NCBI GenBank assembly: GCA_027922465.2
Contig: BQMF02000214.1
Span: forward strand, 124,001 to 188,000
Origin: Turritopsis dohrnii
Taxonomy: Eukaryota; Cnidaria; Hydrozoa; Anthoathecata; Oceaniidae
DNA: 64,000 bases
Reading direction: 5' to 3'
Shown here one piece after another: positions 41,423 through 52,085 of the stretch. Under the pieces are notes generated by a model. The model was not told the DNA's origin. It did not search any database and saw nothing but the letters and a program-made list of their open reading frames with translations. Numbering within the stretch: position 1 is the stretch's first letter; the number at the start of each line of letters is the position of its first letter. The translations under genes and the position numbers were made by a program.

Positions 41423-43357
41423 TGTTTAGTTGAAGAAGCTATGAGAATTTTAATAGCTAAACAAGAAAACAATGAAGAAATCTTAAAAGGCCGAAGAAAA
41501 TGATATTATAACAACTGATTAAAGGGGAACTAAACTCAGAAAATCAAAATTTATTTTATTGTACCATTTGGAAGAATTTTCAAAATGATGAAAGTCAGTT
41601 TTTTCGTTCACAAGATATTGCCATTTAAAGTGTTTGCTAAAAACTTGATCTCCATGGCAACGTGATATTACAATGTTCAACAAGAAATTGCTGACATACA
41701 AATATGTAAATAACTGAAGAAATCTTAGACACTTCTAGAATCGACCACATAACGTAATACATGTTCTGTATAAAAACGTTTTCAGAATTCTATTGTGGAT
41801 TCTACAAATATTCTTTTCAGTTGGAAATATGATCTGAACAATGAAAGAAGCTGAGGACAAATATATGTTATGTGGAAATAAACTTCGTGTGTTTCGATAG
41901 TAAGTCTTTCAAGGAAATCTGAGCTTTCAGTCTGATATTCAGTAAGGGTGACTAGTTATAAAAGAATATTTTGTTCCACGAATTTTGTTAGTTCAGATCT
42001 GTTTCAATTTTGTTCCTTTCTAGGAAATGCAACGGGGCTATGGCCATCAATATCAGTTTGAAACATCATTATGTCTTTGGTTGTGATTGTGTAGCAGCAA
42101 TCGATATGTAGAATCGAAGATGATAAAAAAGATTATCCACTGGTACAAGGTACACATTCATTTAAGTTTCCATTTCAAGTGAAAGTGCCCCTTTGAAATC
42201 ACGTGATCAGATCTCTTAATTACCATAAGTCATAGTAAGGAACGTTCTAATCAGTTATAATTGTATAATTGTCTTGTATAGATTTTACCATGTCACAGAG
42301 AGTCGTCCGTCCTGTGGGATGTCCGTGTTAAGGAGGTTTATCTGTGACTGCATCATGAAGGTCAAAACGTAAAATCTTGATTTCCTTGAGAGTTGTACTC
42401 AAGATATGGTTTATATAAAATTATTCCAACCATTCAATTTAGAGTATCGAAAAACAGCGAAAAGGTCACATCGTTCATAGGTATCAAGACTAAGTATAAG
42501 CATCTCGTTTTTTATCTGGTTTGCCTTTTAGATAGAATTTCCCAAAGTGCACCATCAAATGTTCTCAGGGTAATTTCTTGACAACTCTATCTATTTGATC
42601 ACAATTCAAAATCTCACAAGCACCATTCGTGACACCAATTCGTGTTGCAATATTATGATATTTATGAACACTTCTGAACCAAACATGACTTGCAATTTTA
42701 ATATCAGTAGCTTCTACCAAATTATTCAATTTACTAATGCTTCATTACGTTTAAGTCATATTTTTTTCATTGCTCTTTAGATCCGATTTCGACATGAGCT
42801 CTTTATTTCGTTGTTGTCACAAACTTGTATTATCTTACATTTTTAAAATATAACTATACAAACCGTAAATGTTTGATAAAACGTTTGATAAACTTACGCC
42901 CCACTTTGGGATAGCCGTTTCTCTTCAATGCAAAATTCATAACTTTCGATTTTAAGGACGGTTGATATTTTCTTCTGTTAAGAAGGAAAAAATGGGAGTA
43001 TTCGAAGGTAATTTAATTGATCATTCCTGTAAACAAAGCATTCGCGGAATGTAATCGGCAATCTTGCAGTAATACGTTCGTTGAAAAATCAATAAATGTC
43101 TATATTGAGAAATTTTCAAAACGTTCAAGCATTTACGGTGACTATTTTTTTTACTTTCTATACATTTATCAACATTTATTGCAGTGATAGTGTTGTGGCC
43201 TTGCTCCTTTACGTAACTGCTATGAAAAGAAGTTTTTGAGAAGGACTGACTACACTCTTCAGTTTTTTTGAATAGGAGCAATGCTGTTGTCAATATCTGT
43301 TTGGTTAAACTACCTAGTATGTGGAAGAATACAGCTAAATAATAATAATAGTATTTT
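41423..43357. other. Non-coding
   Basis: No gene or clear repeat end is recognised. The short frames show no domain. Confidence 0.4.
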
Positions 43358-43650
43358 GACCGACTGGTAGCCTTGTGGTAGAGTGCTCGCTTCCTGTTCG
43401 GGAGGTCGCGGGTTCAATCCCCGACCGAGTCATGCCAGCGACTATAACAGTGTGAATCAATCCTCTCTGCTTGGCACTCAGTGGTTGTCTAGTTGAGCGG
43501 TTCCTGTCATTACAGCTTCCGTAGCCAAATGGGGGCTTCAAATGCTCTAGGACCTCCTTCGCAGGACCCTCATTGATAACAGTACCTTATGGAACTGAAG
43601 AGGCTATCCTGGGTAAACATTCGTAAATAAATAAAAAAAAATAAATAAAT
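43358..43650 (+). mobile_element. tRNA-derived SINE
   Basis: A tRNA-like head (43358-43433) has an A-box-like TAGCCTTGTGG and a B box GGTTCAATCCC; the anticodon-region arm is also recognisable. An unrelated body of about 190 bp follows, ending in an AAATAAAT-rich tail at 43624-43650. The minus-strand frame at 43335-43541 is spurious. Confidence 0.75.
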
Positions 43651-43823
43651 ATGACATGGAAAATGAAAAATTTCTTAGCATCAATTGTGCTCATAGATTT
43701 TACATAAACCATACGTTATCATTTTGAAAACCTTCTCATGTTTCCCAACACTTTGAACAGTACAGTTGGAACTACTTCTAGCATTGAAAGTACGGGCTTT
43801 GAAAATTCGTAAAACAGGTATAA

Positions 43824-44070
43824 AGTTGGGTTTCCACTCAGTCCGAAAAATCTCCCATTCGATGTTTTTAAGTGGTCGACTTGATTCTTTTATTGGTCTA
43901 GCGTTTCTAACACAGATGGAGCGATTGCAAATGTCGAAACAAATCCTTTTCTTTTCCTTATAAATTGTCAATCAATTTTCTTTATGCATAAATTCACTAC
44001 GCATGCGTTGTTAAGAAAATCGATCACAAGTTTGTGCCCGCGACTTGTTGCACCGAGTGGAAACCCAACC
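43824..44070. mobile_element. PIF/Harbinger-like MITE, TAA target
   Basis: The left end AGTTGGGTTTCCACTC and right end GAGTGGAAACCCAACC are inverted. TAA lies on both sides (43821-43823 and 44071-44073). A 3-bp TAA/TTA target is typical of PIF/Harbinger. Confidence 0.7.
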
Positions 44071-44138
44071 TAAGGATGTGGCAATGAGTGTATTATACCT
44101 TATTACACGAAATAAACGTAGGAATTAATCGTGTAATA

Positions 44139-44908
44139 CAGTACGAGTCTCAAAAACTGTTACACAAAATTCAAATTAGATTTTAATCTGAAATAACTGG
44201 ATTATCATAATAATTTTTACACCGTTGGATGGGAAATTTTGCCAGCTTTACAATGATGTAAGAATTGCAAATTTCTGTTTAAACACCGTGTTATAGCCTA
44301 GCCTCCAAGTTTCGCTTCTTCTTTAAACTCTTAATTACTCCTAATTATTCGACTGGGGAACTGGAAGAACGAGTAACTATTACTTACTGAAAACATTATG
44401 AAATTAGAAAAACAATGAAAAACATAGAAACGAGGCTAAACTAGATAACTAAGCATTAACTCGGCATTTAAACAGAAGTTCGGGAAAGGTGTATTGAAAA
44501 CATGTTTGCTGACTGAAAAATACAAATTCCTTCCGTTCAACAGAGCTTTAAGCTGTAATGGTCAATTAACACATTTTATTTTAGGTTTAACAGTCAGATG
44601 GTTTCTAAAGGCGAATATTCACTTCGGATAATCGTGCAAATATTACGTAATATTTTCACGTGGTCTATTGTTTAGCGAACCGATCCGGTCCGGTCCGCGG
44701 GCAATTATCCGAAGTGGATATTCGCCTTAAAACTCAATAAAAAATCAGAAATGACAGCTCTCAAATTATTTGTTATTGTTTAAATTAATTTAGCTGGAAA
44801 GCTGGAAAAATTTCCTATCCAACGATGTAGAAATTATAATCATAATCCAGTTATTTCAGTTTCAAATTTAATTTGAATTTTGCGTAACAGTTTTTGAGAC
44901 TCGTACTG
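44139..44908. mobile_element. TA-flanked foldback element with about 120-bp inverted repeats
   Basis: Both ends begin CAGTACGAGTCTC and remain inverted repeats, about 85-90% alike by eye, for roughly 120 bp (left 44139-44256, right about 44793-44908). TA flanks at 44137-44138 and 44909-44910 suggest a mariner-type target. A smaller MITE is nested at 44609-44727. Confidence 0.75.
44609..44727. mobile_element. Nested 119-bp MITE, TAA target
   Basis: AGGCGAATATTCACTTCGG at the left and CCGAAGTGGATATTCGCCT at the right are inverted repeats of about 24 bp. TAA occurs on both sides (44606-44608 and 44728-44730). The interior has a CCGGTCCGGTCCGCGG stretch. Confidence 0.75.
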
Positions 44909-44910
44909 TA

Positions 44911-45758
44911 TAATCCCTCGTTATTTTTTAATATTTTTTGAAATGCAGTAAAAATTGGTAAAATTGGTATTTTTATATATACTTTATTCCGTTAAATAAC
45001 TGTCTGTATTAATTTTTAAAGTAATTTTCCAAAGCTTAACCACAGCGTTTCCAACTAGCTACTTTAAACGTACTTTCACTGTACAAACTTTTGCGTTTTC
45101 GGGTATTCAATCAAAAATCGCAAACGTTTATACCGCGAAATATTTCAGGAGGTTCTATTATCGAAAGTTTATGGCCGCAAAATGTTTCAAATTTGGTCAA
45201 ACGCGAAAGTTAATTTAGAGCCCACCCAAATTTTGACACCCTCTCTAAGCACCCATTTGTTTCTGGAATCATTACAGCTTGTGGTAGTCACCGCTCTAAC
45301 CTATATTCCAGTTAATTAGAAAAATCTCTCGATAAACCTTTGTTCTGGCAGTAAATGTCGCAATCACCCAAAAAGCAACGCAACTAGAATTTTCAGCCTT
45401 TTTTAACAATAAGATCGTAATTTTTTGGAAAATCAAATGTCGCTAAGTGATTTTTGATCACTTAGTGAAGGGGCATGAAAGAAAAGAAAAAACTTATTTT
45501 TATTCAATTTGGATTCACTTTGGGGATTATGTAGTTTTGTGTAATTAATGTTAATGAAAAAAACAACAATATAAAAACAATTTCCTACGTGAAAGCTAAT
45601 GTTGAAAGTTATTATTATAGGCTTCGATCTCTGTGAGATATCATTTAGGTCCATCATCTTTTTTTCAGTGTTCGATGAGCAGTATAACCTTGATCAGTAT
45701 TTCCGGTAACTGCGACATTTACTGACAATACAAATGAGAGTAAACGAACGTTCTGTGC
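44911..45758. other. Non-coding
   Basis: No gene is recognised. Confidence 0.4.
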
Positions 45759-45955
45759 CTCCCTAATTAGCGCCCCCTTCAAAATGAATATATTTTCATT
45801 AGCGCCCCTCTCTAATAAGCTCACATACGTTTCCTAGAAAGAACAATACTTACACGAAAATTAATAGGCGCCCGGGTGGTATTTCTAGAATTTTTCGGTA
45901 TTAAGGTATTTCTAGATTTTTTTATAAGCGCCCCTCTCTTAATAAACGCTCCATA
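45759..45955. mobile_element. Decayed GCGCCC MITE fragment
   Basis: Repeated TTAGCGCCCC(C/T)TCT, GGCGCCCGGGTGG and TATAAGCGCCCCTCTC motifs match the interior of 22994-23504. Its ends are not preserved. Confidence 0.5.
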
Positions 45956-48489
45956 AACTTCATAAAACTTTCATAAACGCCTAAGCGGTTTGTAAGCATA
46001 TTTCTAAAAATGTCGACTCCACAACTAGCTGCTGAACTAAGGAAAACAAAACATTGTTATTGAAGGGTGCTTATATACTCTCATATATATTTTTTTATTT
46101 TTTATACTTTGTGTCGTTCTTTGTCGAGGTCTTTTACAGCATTGAAACACTATATAAATATAAATATGACAAAAAATGACTACAAAACTTAAAGATTGGG
46201 AGATGAGAAAAGAAACTGATTGGATGTGCGCAGTAAGTTCGGATAAGAATCTGTCGGTAATTCTTACAACTACTCCCAAAGCTGTTTGTTTTTATTGTTC
46301 AAAAATAACACCACAAAAATCTTAAAATTAGCAACATGAAATTTTTAAAAATTGTTAATTTCCCCGACGAAATCATCCCCGATAATGTAGTCCATCAAGG
46401 ATTGTTTTAAGGCCAAATATGACTTTGACAAAACAAGATATAACATCTTTGAAAAGATATGTGTAAACGCATTCTTATCAACAGGCTAGATTATTCATAA
46501 AACAACTATATCATCACGTGACCAGCTTGTAGCAGCACTTTTCTGTTTTTTGTTACTTGTTGCGGATACATTAAAATGTATGTAACCATCTGTTATGCAA
46601 AAGAACGATATTGTATTAGTGTGTTATATTTTATGCAAAATTTTGTATATATGTAAATATTCTGTGAATATGTAAATATCCTGTGGTTTTTAACATTCTC
46701 CAAACAGACTGCACACATATCTGTCAGTAGAATTATAGGCCACTCTTTTTTTAAAAAAAAAAACAAGTAGCATTGATTCTGCAGATTATGGAGGGATTAC
46801 CATGAAAGTCACTGGGTCGTTTGGCAGCTTTTTCCTACATATTCTGCATGTTTTTGCTGGTTATCTTCATGTGAGGCATCGGCCATGATGGATTTTGGGG
46901 TTCCCCAAAAATATTTGATTTTCTTCAAAACAAAAAAATACAGGACAATGATTCCAACACTAATACTTAGAGGGAGGGTTCTATCAAATGTGTAAATGAT
47001 AGGTTTTACTGTGAAAACTTTAGAAAAGGTGTTTTTCAACTTCAAAGTTGAAGTTTTTTTTGACAATAAAGTTTGCTGATACTTTCCCGCGAAAAACAAA
47101 GTTCTCGTCAGAAAATCGCAAAACATTTCCTTAACCATAATCCTTGGTTACCTACCTTTCAATTGTATTGCATTACATTCCAGTATACGCAGTATTTTCC
47201 CCAATTTAGACGAAAGATTTGGGGTTGGTGTGAGGACTTCCAGAGCTTGCCTCTTCGTATTTTTGCGAGATTTATGTTTATGATGAAATCTCATCCCGTC
47301 CAACTGGGATCATGTAATCAGCCCCTTATTTTGATAATAAAATACGTATCCATGGTTGCAGTTCACACATTTCTTTTGTTTGTAGCAAGACTTTCTGATA
47401 TTACTTGTTAAGCCTTATTTACACTTTTTAAAAGGTATATTCATTAATGTAACTTAGGCCTTAGAGATAACAAAAAGTAACAAAGTTTTATGCAAGGGGA
47501 TTCAAAATTTGTTCGTTTTACATGATTATTCTAATTATAGGAGCTCGAATTACGTGAGTTAAACTGTAGATCCATTTGGTTTGCACTTTCCAAGTTAGTG
47601 TAGCCACCGCTACACCATGCCACAAGGTTACACTAACTACTCATTGAAAAGTTTGTTGTATTGTAAAAGTTAAATAATTACACTTAAATATGTGATTTTC
47701 GGCACGCGCTTTCTTCACTGCATACAGACACTTTCGTCACGATTTGTATTTGAAATATTGGGTATCTGGCCATACATAAAAGACTGGCTTTTTCGAAACA
47801 TTTAAAGTATGCCACTTATCAGCCCCCAAATCGATCAATAATATTTACAAAATCCTTAAATTACAAAATGTTTGTGCAGAAAGTTTTCTTTCTTAATGTA
47901 GATTGCTGTGTGTACAAATTGGAAAGCTTGAACGCGGGGGCATTTTTAATTAAAGCTACATGCTAGTTTTATGTAGACAATGAAGTTTTTTACCCGTGGA
48001 CAGGGTCGTAATAAGTGATTAAGTAAAGTATTTTATCTTTTTGCAAATCTAATTAAAAAGTTATAAAGATAAAGAAGACCTGAACCCATTTCAAGTTGAA
48101 TTTAACTAATTAAGGAAAACCATAATGAAAACCATAATGAAAAAGAACAAGATGCTACTCAACAGCAAGGATTTCTGCAACATTTGAAATATGATACATT
48201 GATATAAGCTCGCGACTATATCTACATACAGTCGAGTATCTCGAACTCTCAATTTACGGTGTCACCGTAAATAGCGTAGGGCTGGTGAGCCCCATAATGT
48301 TATTTTTTTCTAACAACAGTTTTCTAATAACAGTGTGGAGCATAATATCGGACGTAAAATCTCTATTAGATAAATTACGTAATTAAGAAATTACATAGTG
48401 ATAAACTTGCTCGTTATTTTCATTTGGCTGCTGTTGAGTGAAAGCTTCTCTGACCATTCTTAAGATGTAAAAAATTTTTTTTTCTTTCG
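45956..48489. other. Mostly non-coding
   Basis: Apart from the tentative frame at 46809-47138, no gene is seen. A hairpin TTAGTGTAGCC ... GGTTACACTAA lies near 47597-47638, and TACAGTCGAGTATCTCGAAC near 48227 resembles a mariner/Tigger terminus without a partner. Confidence 0.4.
46809..47138 (-). CDS. Hypothetical 109-residue single-span membrane protein
   Basis: Not recognised. The frame opens with ATGGTTAAGG, has a basic N-terminal half rich in Lys, Thr and Phe, one hydrophobic segment (LPLSISVGIIVLYFFVL) at about residues 75-91 followed by KKIK, and a polar tail ending before TAA-type context. The hydrophobic segment plus a positive cytoplasmic-side flank would fit a small membrane protein. 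No splice sites, homologous domain or second copy supports it. Part of the sequence (AACTTCAACTTTGAAGTT) is palindromic, which argues for repeat origin. It may equally be chance. Confidence 0.2.
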   Translation of the reverse strand: MVKEMFCDFLTRTLFFAGKYQQTLLSKKTSTLKLKNTFSKVFTVKPIIYTFDRTLPLSISVGIIVLYFFVLKKIKYFWGTPKSIMADASHEDNQQKHAEYVGKSCQTTQ

Positions 48490-48848
48490 GAAAGCTAAGT
48501 GTCCACTGAACAGAATTGGCGCTGTCGCAAATGATCATCGCAAAAAACAATTAATTCTTGTTTAGTGGACACACTTTTAAAATCAAAAACACCTGCTTAT
48601 CGTTAATTTCTGTCGCAAATTTTTTGCGATAGGAAATGAAAATGTTTTCATTTTCAAAAATTAATTCGTCGCAAATAATTTTTGACATCAAAGAAAAGCC
48701 GATGTAAACAAAATAAAATTTGAATAGATCTTTTGTTTTAAAGATCAATTTTTGCGTATTTCTAAAAAATATAAAAAAGAACATGATATAAAGAAAAAAG
48801 AAGAGAGTGAGGTTATACTTTACAAAAAGTTATACCAAAACAAGAAAC

Positions 48849-48965
48849 ATGGGACGAAAAAGTCAATTAACTTTAGTTGAAGAAGAGTCTCTTGCGGAAT
48901 GCGTCAGGAAATATTCTTGTCTTTATGACAAAAACATCTCAAAAACAAAAATACTTTCGCTTTTT
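48849..48965 (+). pseudogene. MADF-like domain fragment
   Basis: From ATG at 48849 the frame reads MGRKSQLTLVEEESLAECVR then KYSCLYDKNISK. The segment LAECVRKYSCLYDKNI matches the start of MADF domains (LIELVRxxPxLYDKSxxDYK). MADF/Myb-type proteins accompany the transposase in PIF/Harbinger elements and bind the terminal DNA. Only about a third of the domain is present; after SKTK the frame becomes low-complexity (FLLFLFHSIF) and then runs into the Helitron. It is therefore a first exon without its partner or a truncated passenger, not a complete gene. Confidence 0.5.
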
Positions 48966-49077
48966 CTTCTTTTTTTGTTTCATTCCATTTTCTATCAAAC
49001 ACACAACACACAAGATTTCGCCTTCACTGTCCATCGTTGTGAGTTGAAAAGAATTTATTTTCATGAATTAATTCTTA

Positions 49078-49955
49078 CTAGCCGCCAAGGCGGCGTCGCT
49101 CGCCGCCCATGTCCACCTGCTCTGTATCACTGTATCAATAAACGTCAAATTTCCTTATAAACGGCTCGTATAACTTGTGTTCAACCAGAAGCAGATTCGA
49201 AGTCACAACCTCTGGTAAAACCAATCTTTTATCAGTGTAACAATACACTCAAAACGTAGAGAGAGAAAACTTCAACTTTTTATTAACTTTTGTTTTAAAA
49301 AAGTTACGCGCTCTAACATGGGTGCTATCAAACGTAAGGGGGAAATGGTTTCTCTTCTTAAAAAGATCACACGAGAGGAGAGAAGAAAAGGCACGTGCTA
49401 AAATGAATCAAGTGAATAAAAAAAACGTTCGATCTGATATAAAATAAAATAGATTAAAAGAAATCGATTAAAGACAACTATTATGACAAAAGCAAAAAGA
49501 AATATTTTGTTTTATGATACTCTTTTTTTACCTACAGGTTTTTAAACATTTTGATTACTCGAAAAAAAAGTTCACCCGTCTCAGACAGTCAGGCAAGGAT
49601 ACGTTAGGATACACTGGCAAACCGAGATGCTACCACGTTCTGCCACGGCTGCTTTTTGTCCAAAATGTTTTATCAGTTAGTTTCTTTGTATTTAGTTGAT
49701 GTATTGTTTTCAAAGCCAAGTCAACGTGGAATATAAAACTAACAAAATAATAAAAACGAAACGTTATTCCTATTAGTTCATCAGCCAAAAAAAGTCACGT
49801 TCGATTGGGGTTGCAATGTATTTGCTTCGAACTCACGTCGCACACAAAAAAAGAAATAATTTCGCTCACAACTCAATCTACCATTTTGCGTGACTTACAA
49901 ACAAACAAACAAACAAACAGACAGACAGACGGAGAATCGGCTATTAATATATAGA
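49078..49955 (-). mobile_element. Solo Helitron, same family as 6751-9028
   Basis: The plus strand starts with CTAGCCGCC and the terminal hairpin and ends ...ATTAATATATAGA. On the minus strand this is TC...CTAG. The flanks are A before TC and T after CTAG, as expected. It is 878 bp and shares the whole length of tandem copy 2 at high identity. It lies inside the element at 48493-50030, so it is younger than that element. Confidence 0.85.
49318..49401 (+). other. Conserved antisense small frame inside the Helitron family
   Basis: A frame of 27 residues (MGAIKRKGEMVSLLKKITRE then basic residues) reads against the TC-to-CTAG direction. It recurs in tandem copies 1 and 2 (minus strand, from about 7343 and 8214), where codons are mostly preserved, and copy 2 shifts register to an ERKKARAK ending. 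It may be a captured host exon fragment or chance. No function is assigned. Confidence 0.35.
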
Positions 49956-50033
49956 TCAGTGGACACAAAATTTGTTCATCGCAAATAAAATTAACGACGG
50001 CGCAAATTTTTCTTCAGTGGACACTTAGCTGAA

Positions 50034-50591
50034 GAGAGCAAAATATATAAAGACTCGAATGAAAGTAACAATTTTCTAGTCCAATATTCTAAAACTAAAC
50101 ACACAATTTCTGATGTCATTTCTTGAAAACACTACACGCTGGAAAACTTTAGAAGAAATTGTTCGTATATGTTTAAAATTCAGTTAATGAGTCTCACAGT
50201 GACAATCAAGATATTTTAAATGAATGACAGGTTTCAGAAAATGTAAAATAGTATCGGCTTCTTTCATTATAAAATTGCTCTATGACGAATAAAATCAAAC
50301 TGGTTTCGATTTTATGTTTTGAAAAGTGTTACGTCTATTCAAACAATCACATCGTTTCATCATTTATCAGTCTGAATTTCAAATGTCAAATTGCCGAATC
50401 TCTAGTACATAATTCAAATGGGATTTAAGATTATCGAAACTATCAATTAATCTGTACGATAGTAAATTTTTGAGAACAAAAAGGATATTTCGCAAAATCC
50501 TCATTAGATTTGCAATAACTAAAAACAGACATTACATTGTCATAGAAATAAATTGTTTTTAAAAAAAACACAAACGGATGGCGAGCTTCAG
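50034..50591. other. Non-coding
   Basis: Nothing recognised. Confidence 0.4.
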
Positions 50592-50595
50592 TTAA

Positions 50596-50809
50596 AAGAT
50601 AATAGATCATAAGGTCGAGAAAAAAAGTGTATCAGCAGTTTTCTTGTGAGATAATCTCCACGAGAGAGCCAATCATTTTTTTACTTTGTTTGAGCGCTTT
50701 TTTAATGATAAACAGCTGCTCGTTCACAGATCATTTCTCAATTGTTCTATTTCTGCTTACAACAGCAAAGTGCAAGCATTAGCTCTCTATATATAATAGT
50801 TCATTAACT
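50596..50809. mobile_element. TTAA-flanked MITE, copy A
   Basis: The ends AAGATAATAGATCATAA and TATAATAGTTCATTAACTT are imperfect inverted repeats bounded by TTAA (50592-50595 and 50810-50813). The interior (CAGCAGTTTTCTTGTGAGAT, AATCTCCAC) matches copy B at 54956-55131 in inverse orientation. Confidence 0.65.
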
Positions 50810-50813
50810 TTAA

Positions 50814-51247
50814 ACATTACTATGGTCTGGTTTTCTCGTTTACACCAGCGAAGTTTTATGGATGGGAATTGGAATGATAGTTAGTCTGTAAGAAGATGAT
50901 ACATTTAGTAATACAATCATCAACATAAAATCGAGACTAGTCGTAATACAATTTTAAAGCCAAAATTTGGATATTTTTATTTGCATTAATTTGGGGTATG
51001 TTTGTGTTTGTTCAATATGTTATGAAATTTCAACTACGTATTATTTAATCGGTTTTAAGTTTTTATGATACATAATACTATGTAAAGTTATCAGAAAATA
51101 TTAAGTTGCTTTGAAATGCTGATAAAATAGAAATATAGGAAGTGTAGGTTTTAATGATGTTTAAGAAAATTATGCAACAGTAGAATATATGTAATAGTAG
51201 AAGCAACATAAAGATTGTTCTCTTGTCTGTCTAGAATAAACTGAATA
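50814..51247. other. Upstream region of the small secreted-peptide gene
   Basis: AT-rich with no clear core promoter. A pyrimidine-rich TTCTCTTGTCTGTCTAG at about 51219-51235 lies 13 bases before the ATG at 51248. It could be a 3' splice site of a 5' UTR intron or a spliced-leader acceptor. Confidence 0.35.
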
Positions 51248-51535
51248 ATGTGGTATTTTGCGGTGTTTCTATTGGTTTGGGCTGTGCTGTTTTGTCAGTA
51301 TTCAGACAATGCAACTCATTTAGACAAAGAAGTATTGGCCGAGAAATCTACTTCATTTCATAGAAGCTTCCGACGAATCAGAATACGTATGCGAAAGGTT
51401 CGGCACAATAACCCTATTTTCTGTCCAAAAAGATGTCGTAACGTTAAAATGAAGAAAGTGTTTAGTTGGAATGGGAAGCTCTTTGAATACTATAAAATGG
51501 AATGTGTTCCCATTCCTTGCAAGACATTAGGATGA
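51248..51535 (+). CDS. Small secreted cysteine-containing peptide precursor (unrecognised)
   Basis: A 95-residue single-exon frame. Residues 1-22 are a textbook signal peptide (MWYFAVFLLVWAVLF core), so the product is probably secreted. The middle is highly basic (FRRIRIRMRKVRH, about 41-53) and offers dibasic processing sites. The C-terminal 40 residues hold four cysteines (C59, C63, C86, C91) in a CxxxC...CxxxxC pattern that could form two disulfides. There is no match to a family I know. Candidates are a peptide hormone, antimicrobial or venom-type peptide, or a secreted matrix factor. The frame stops at TGA; an AATTAAAG near 51660 could be a poly(A) signal. A splice-acceptor-like sequence lies just upstream. 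Confidence 0.5.
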   Translation: MWYFAVFLLVWAVLFCQYSDNATHLDKEVLAEKSTSFHRSFRRIRIRMRKVRHNNPIFCPKRCRNVKMKKVFSWNGKLFEYYKMECVPIPCKTLG

Positions 51536-51538
51536 ATC

Positions 51539-52085
51539 ATCGAGAGTCGATAGTAGACGTTTGAGGCCAAACATTTCATTAACGTTTTTATGACATTTTT
51601 ATGACGGAAAGACATGAGAAAACTGATAGAAACGACTACATTCGTTAAAAGTTGCTAATATAATTAAAGCTGATGCATTGATGGTTCTCAGCGCTGTGTT
51701 TGGCATATCATTCCTTTATATTTTTTCTCCGTTCTTGTGTATTAACATTTTATGTATAACAAACAACCAAAGATGTTACTTACAAATGGCTTATATCTTG
51801 TCCGAACCAAAAGTAACTCAATATATAGGAAACCCACGGTTAATAGAATGTTTTGAATGGCTTGAATAGCCGCAATTTTTGTTAATCCGGAGTTCGTCTC
51901 TCATAACGGAAATTTTAGTTTGGTGAAAATGAACATCAACACAAGCATTGTTCATTATTATTTCACCAATGTATAAACAAATTTTCTAAGTCATAATCGT
52001 ATACAATAGCTGAAGCAGCTGCCGTGCCTTTCACCGAGCCCCATATAGCTAGTTAAATACAAAACAACTAATTTACTTTCGATAT
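51539..52085. other. Non-coding 3' flank
   Basis: No gene is recognised. The short plus-strand frame at 51678-51869 has no support. Confidence 0.4.

Larger units (their letters stand above)
48493..50030. mobile_element. Inverted-repeat DNA transposon with MADF-like exon
   Basis: The ends AGCTAAGTGTCCACTGAA and TTCAGTGGACACTTAGCT are perfect inverted repeats. GAA lies on both sides (48490-48492 and 50031-50033), a possible 3-bp target duplication; TA within the repeat is an alternative reading. Subterminal GTGTCCACT and TCGCAAAT motifs repeat internally. A MADF-like frame suggests a PIF/Harbinger relative. A Helitron at 49078-49955 splits it near its right end. Confidence 0.72.

Noticed and set aside
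48227..48300. mariner/Tigger-like terminus CAGTCGAGTATCTCGAAC
   Set aside because: No inverted partner was found in the window, so an element cannot be delimited.
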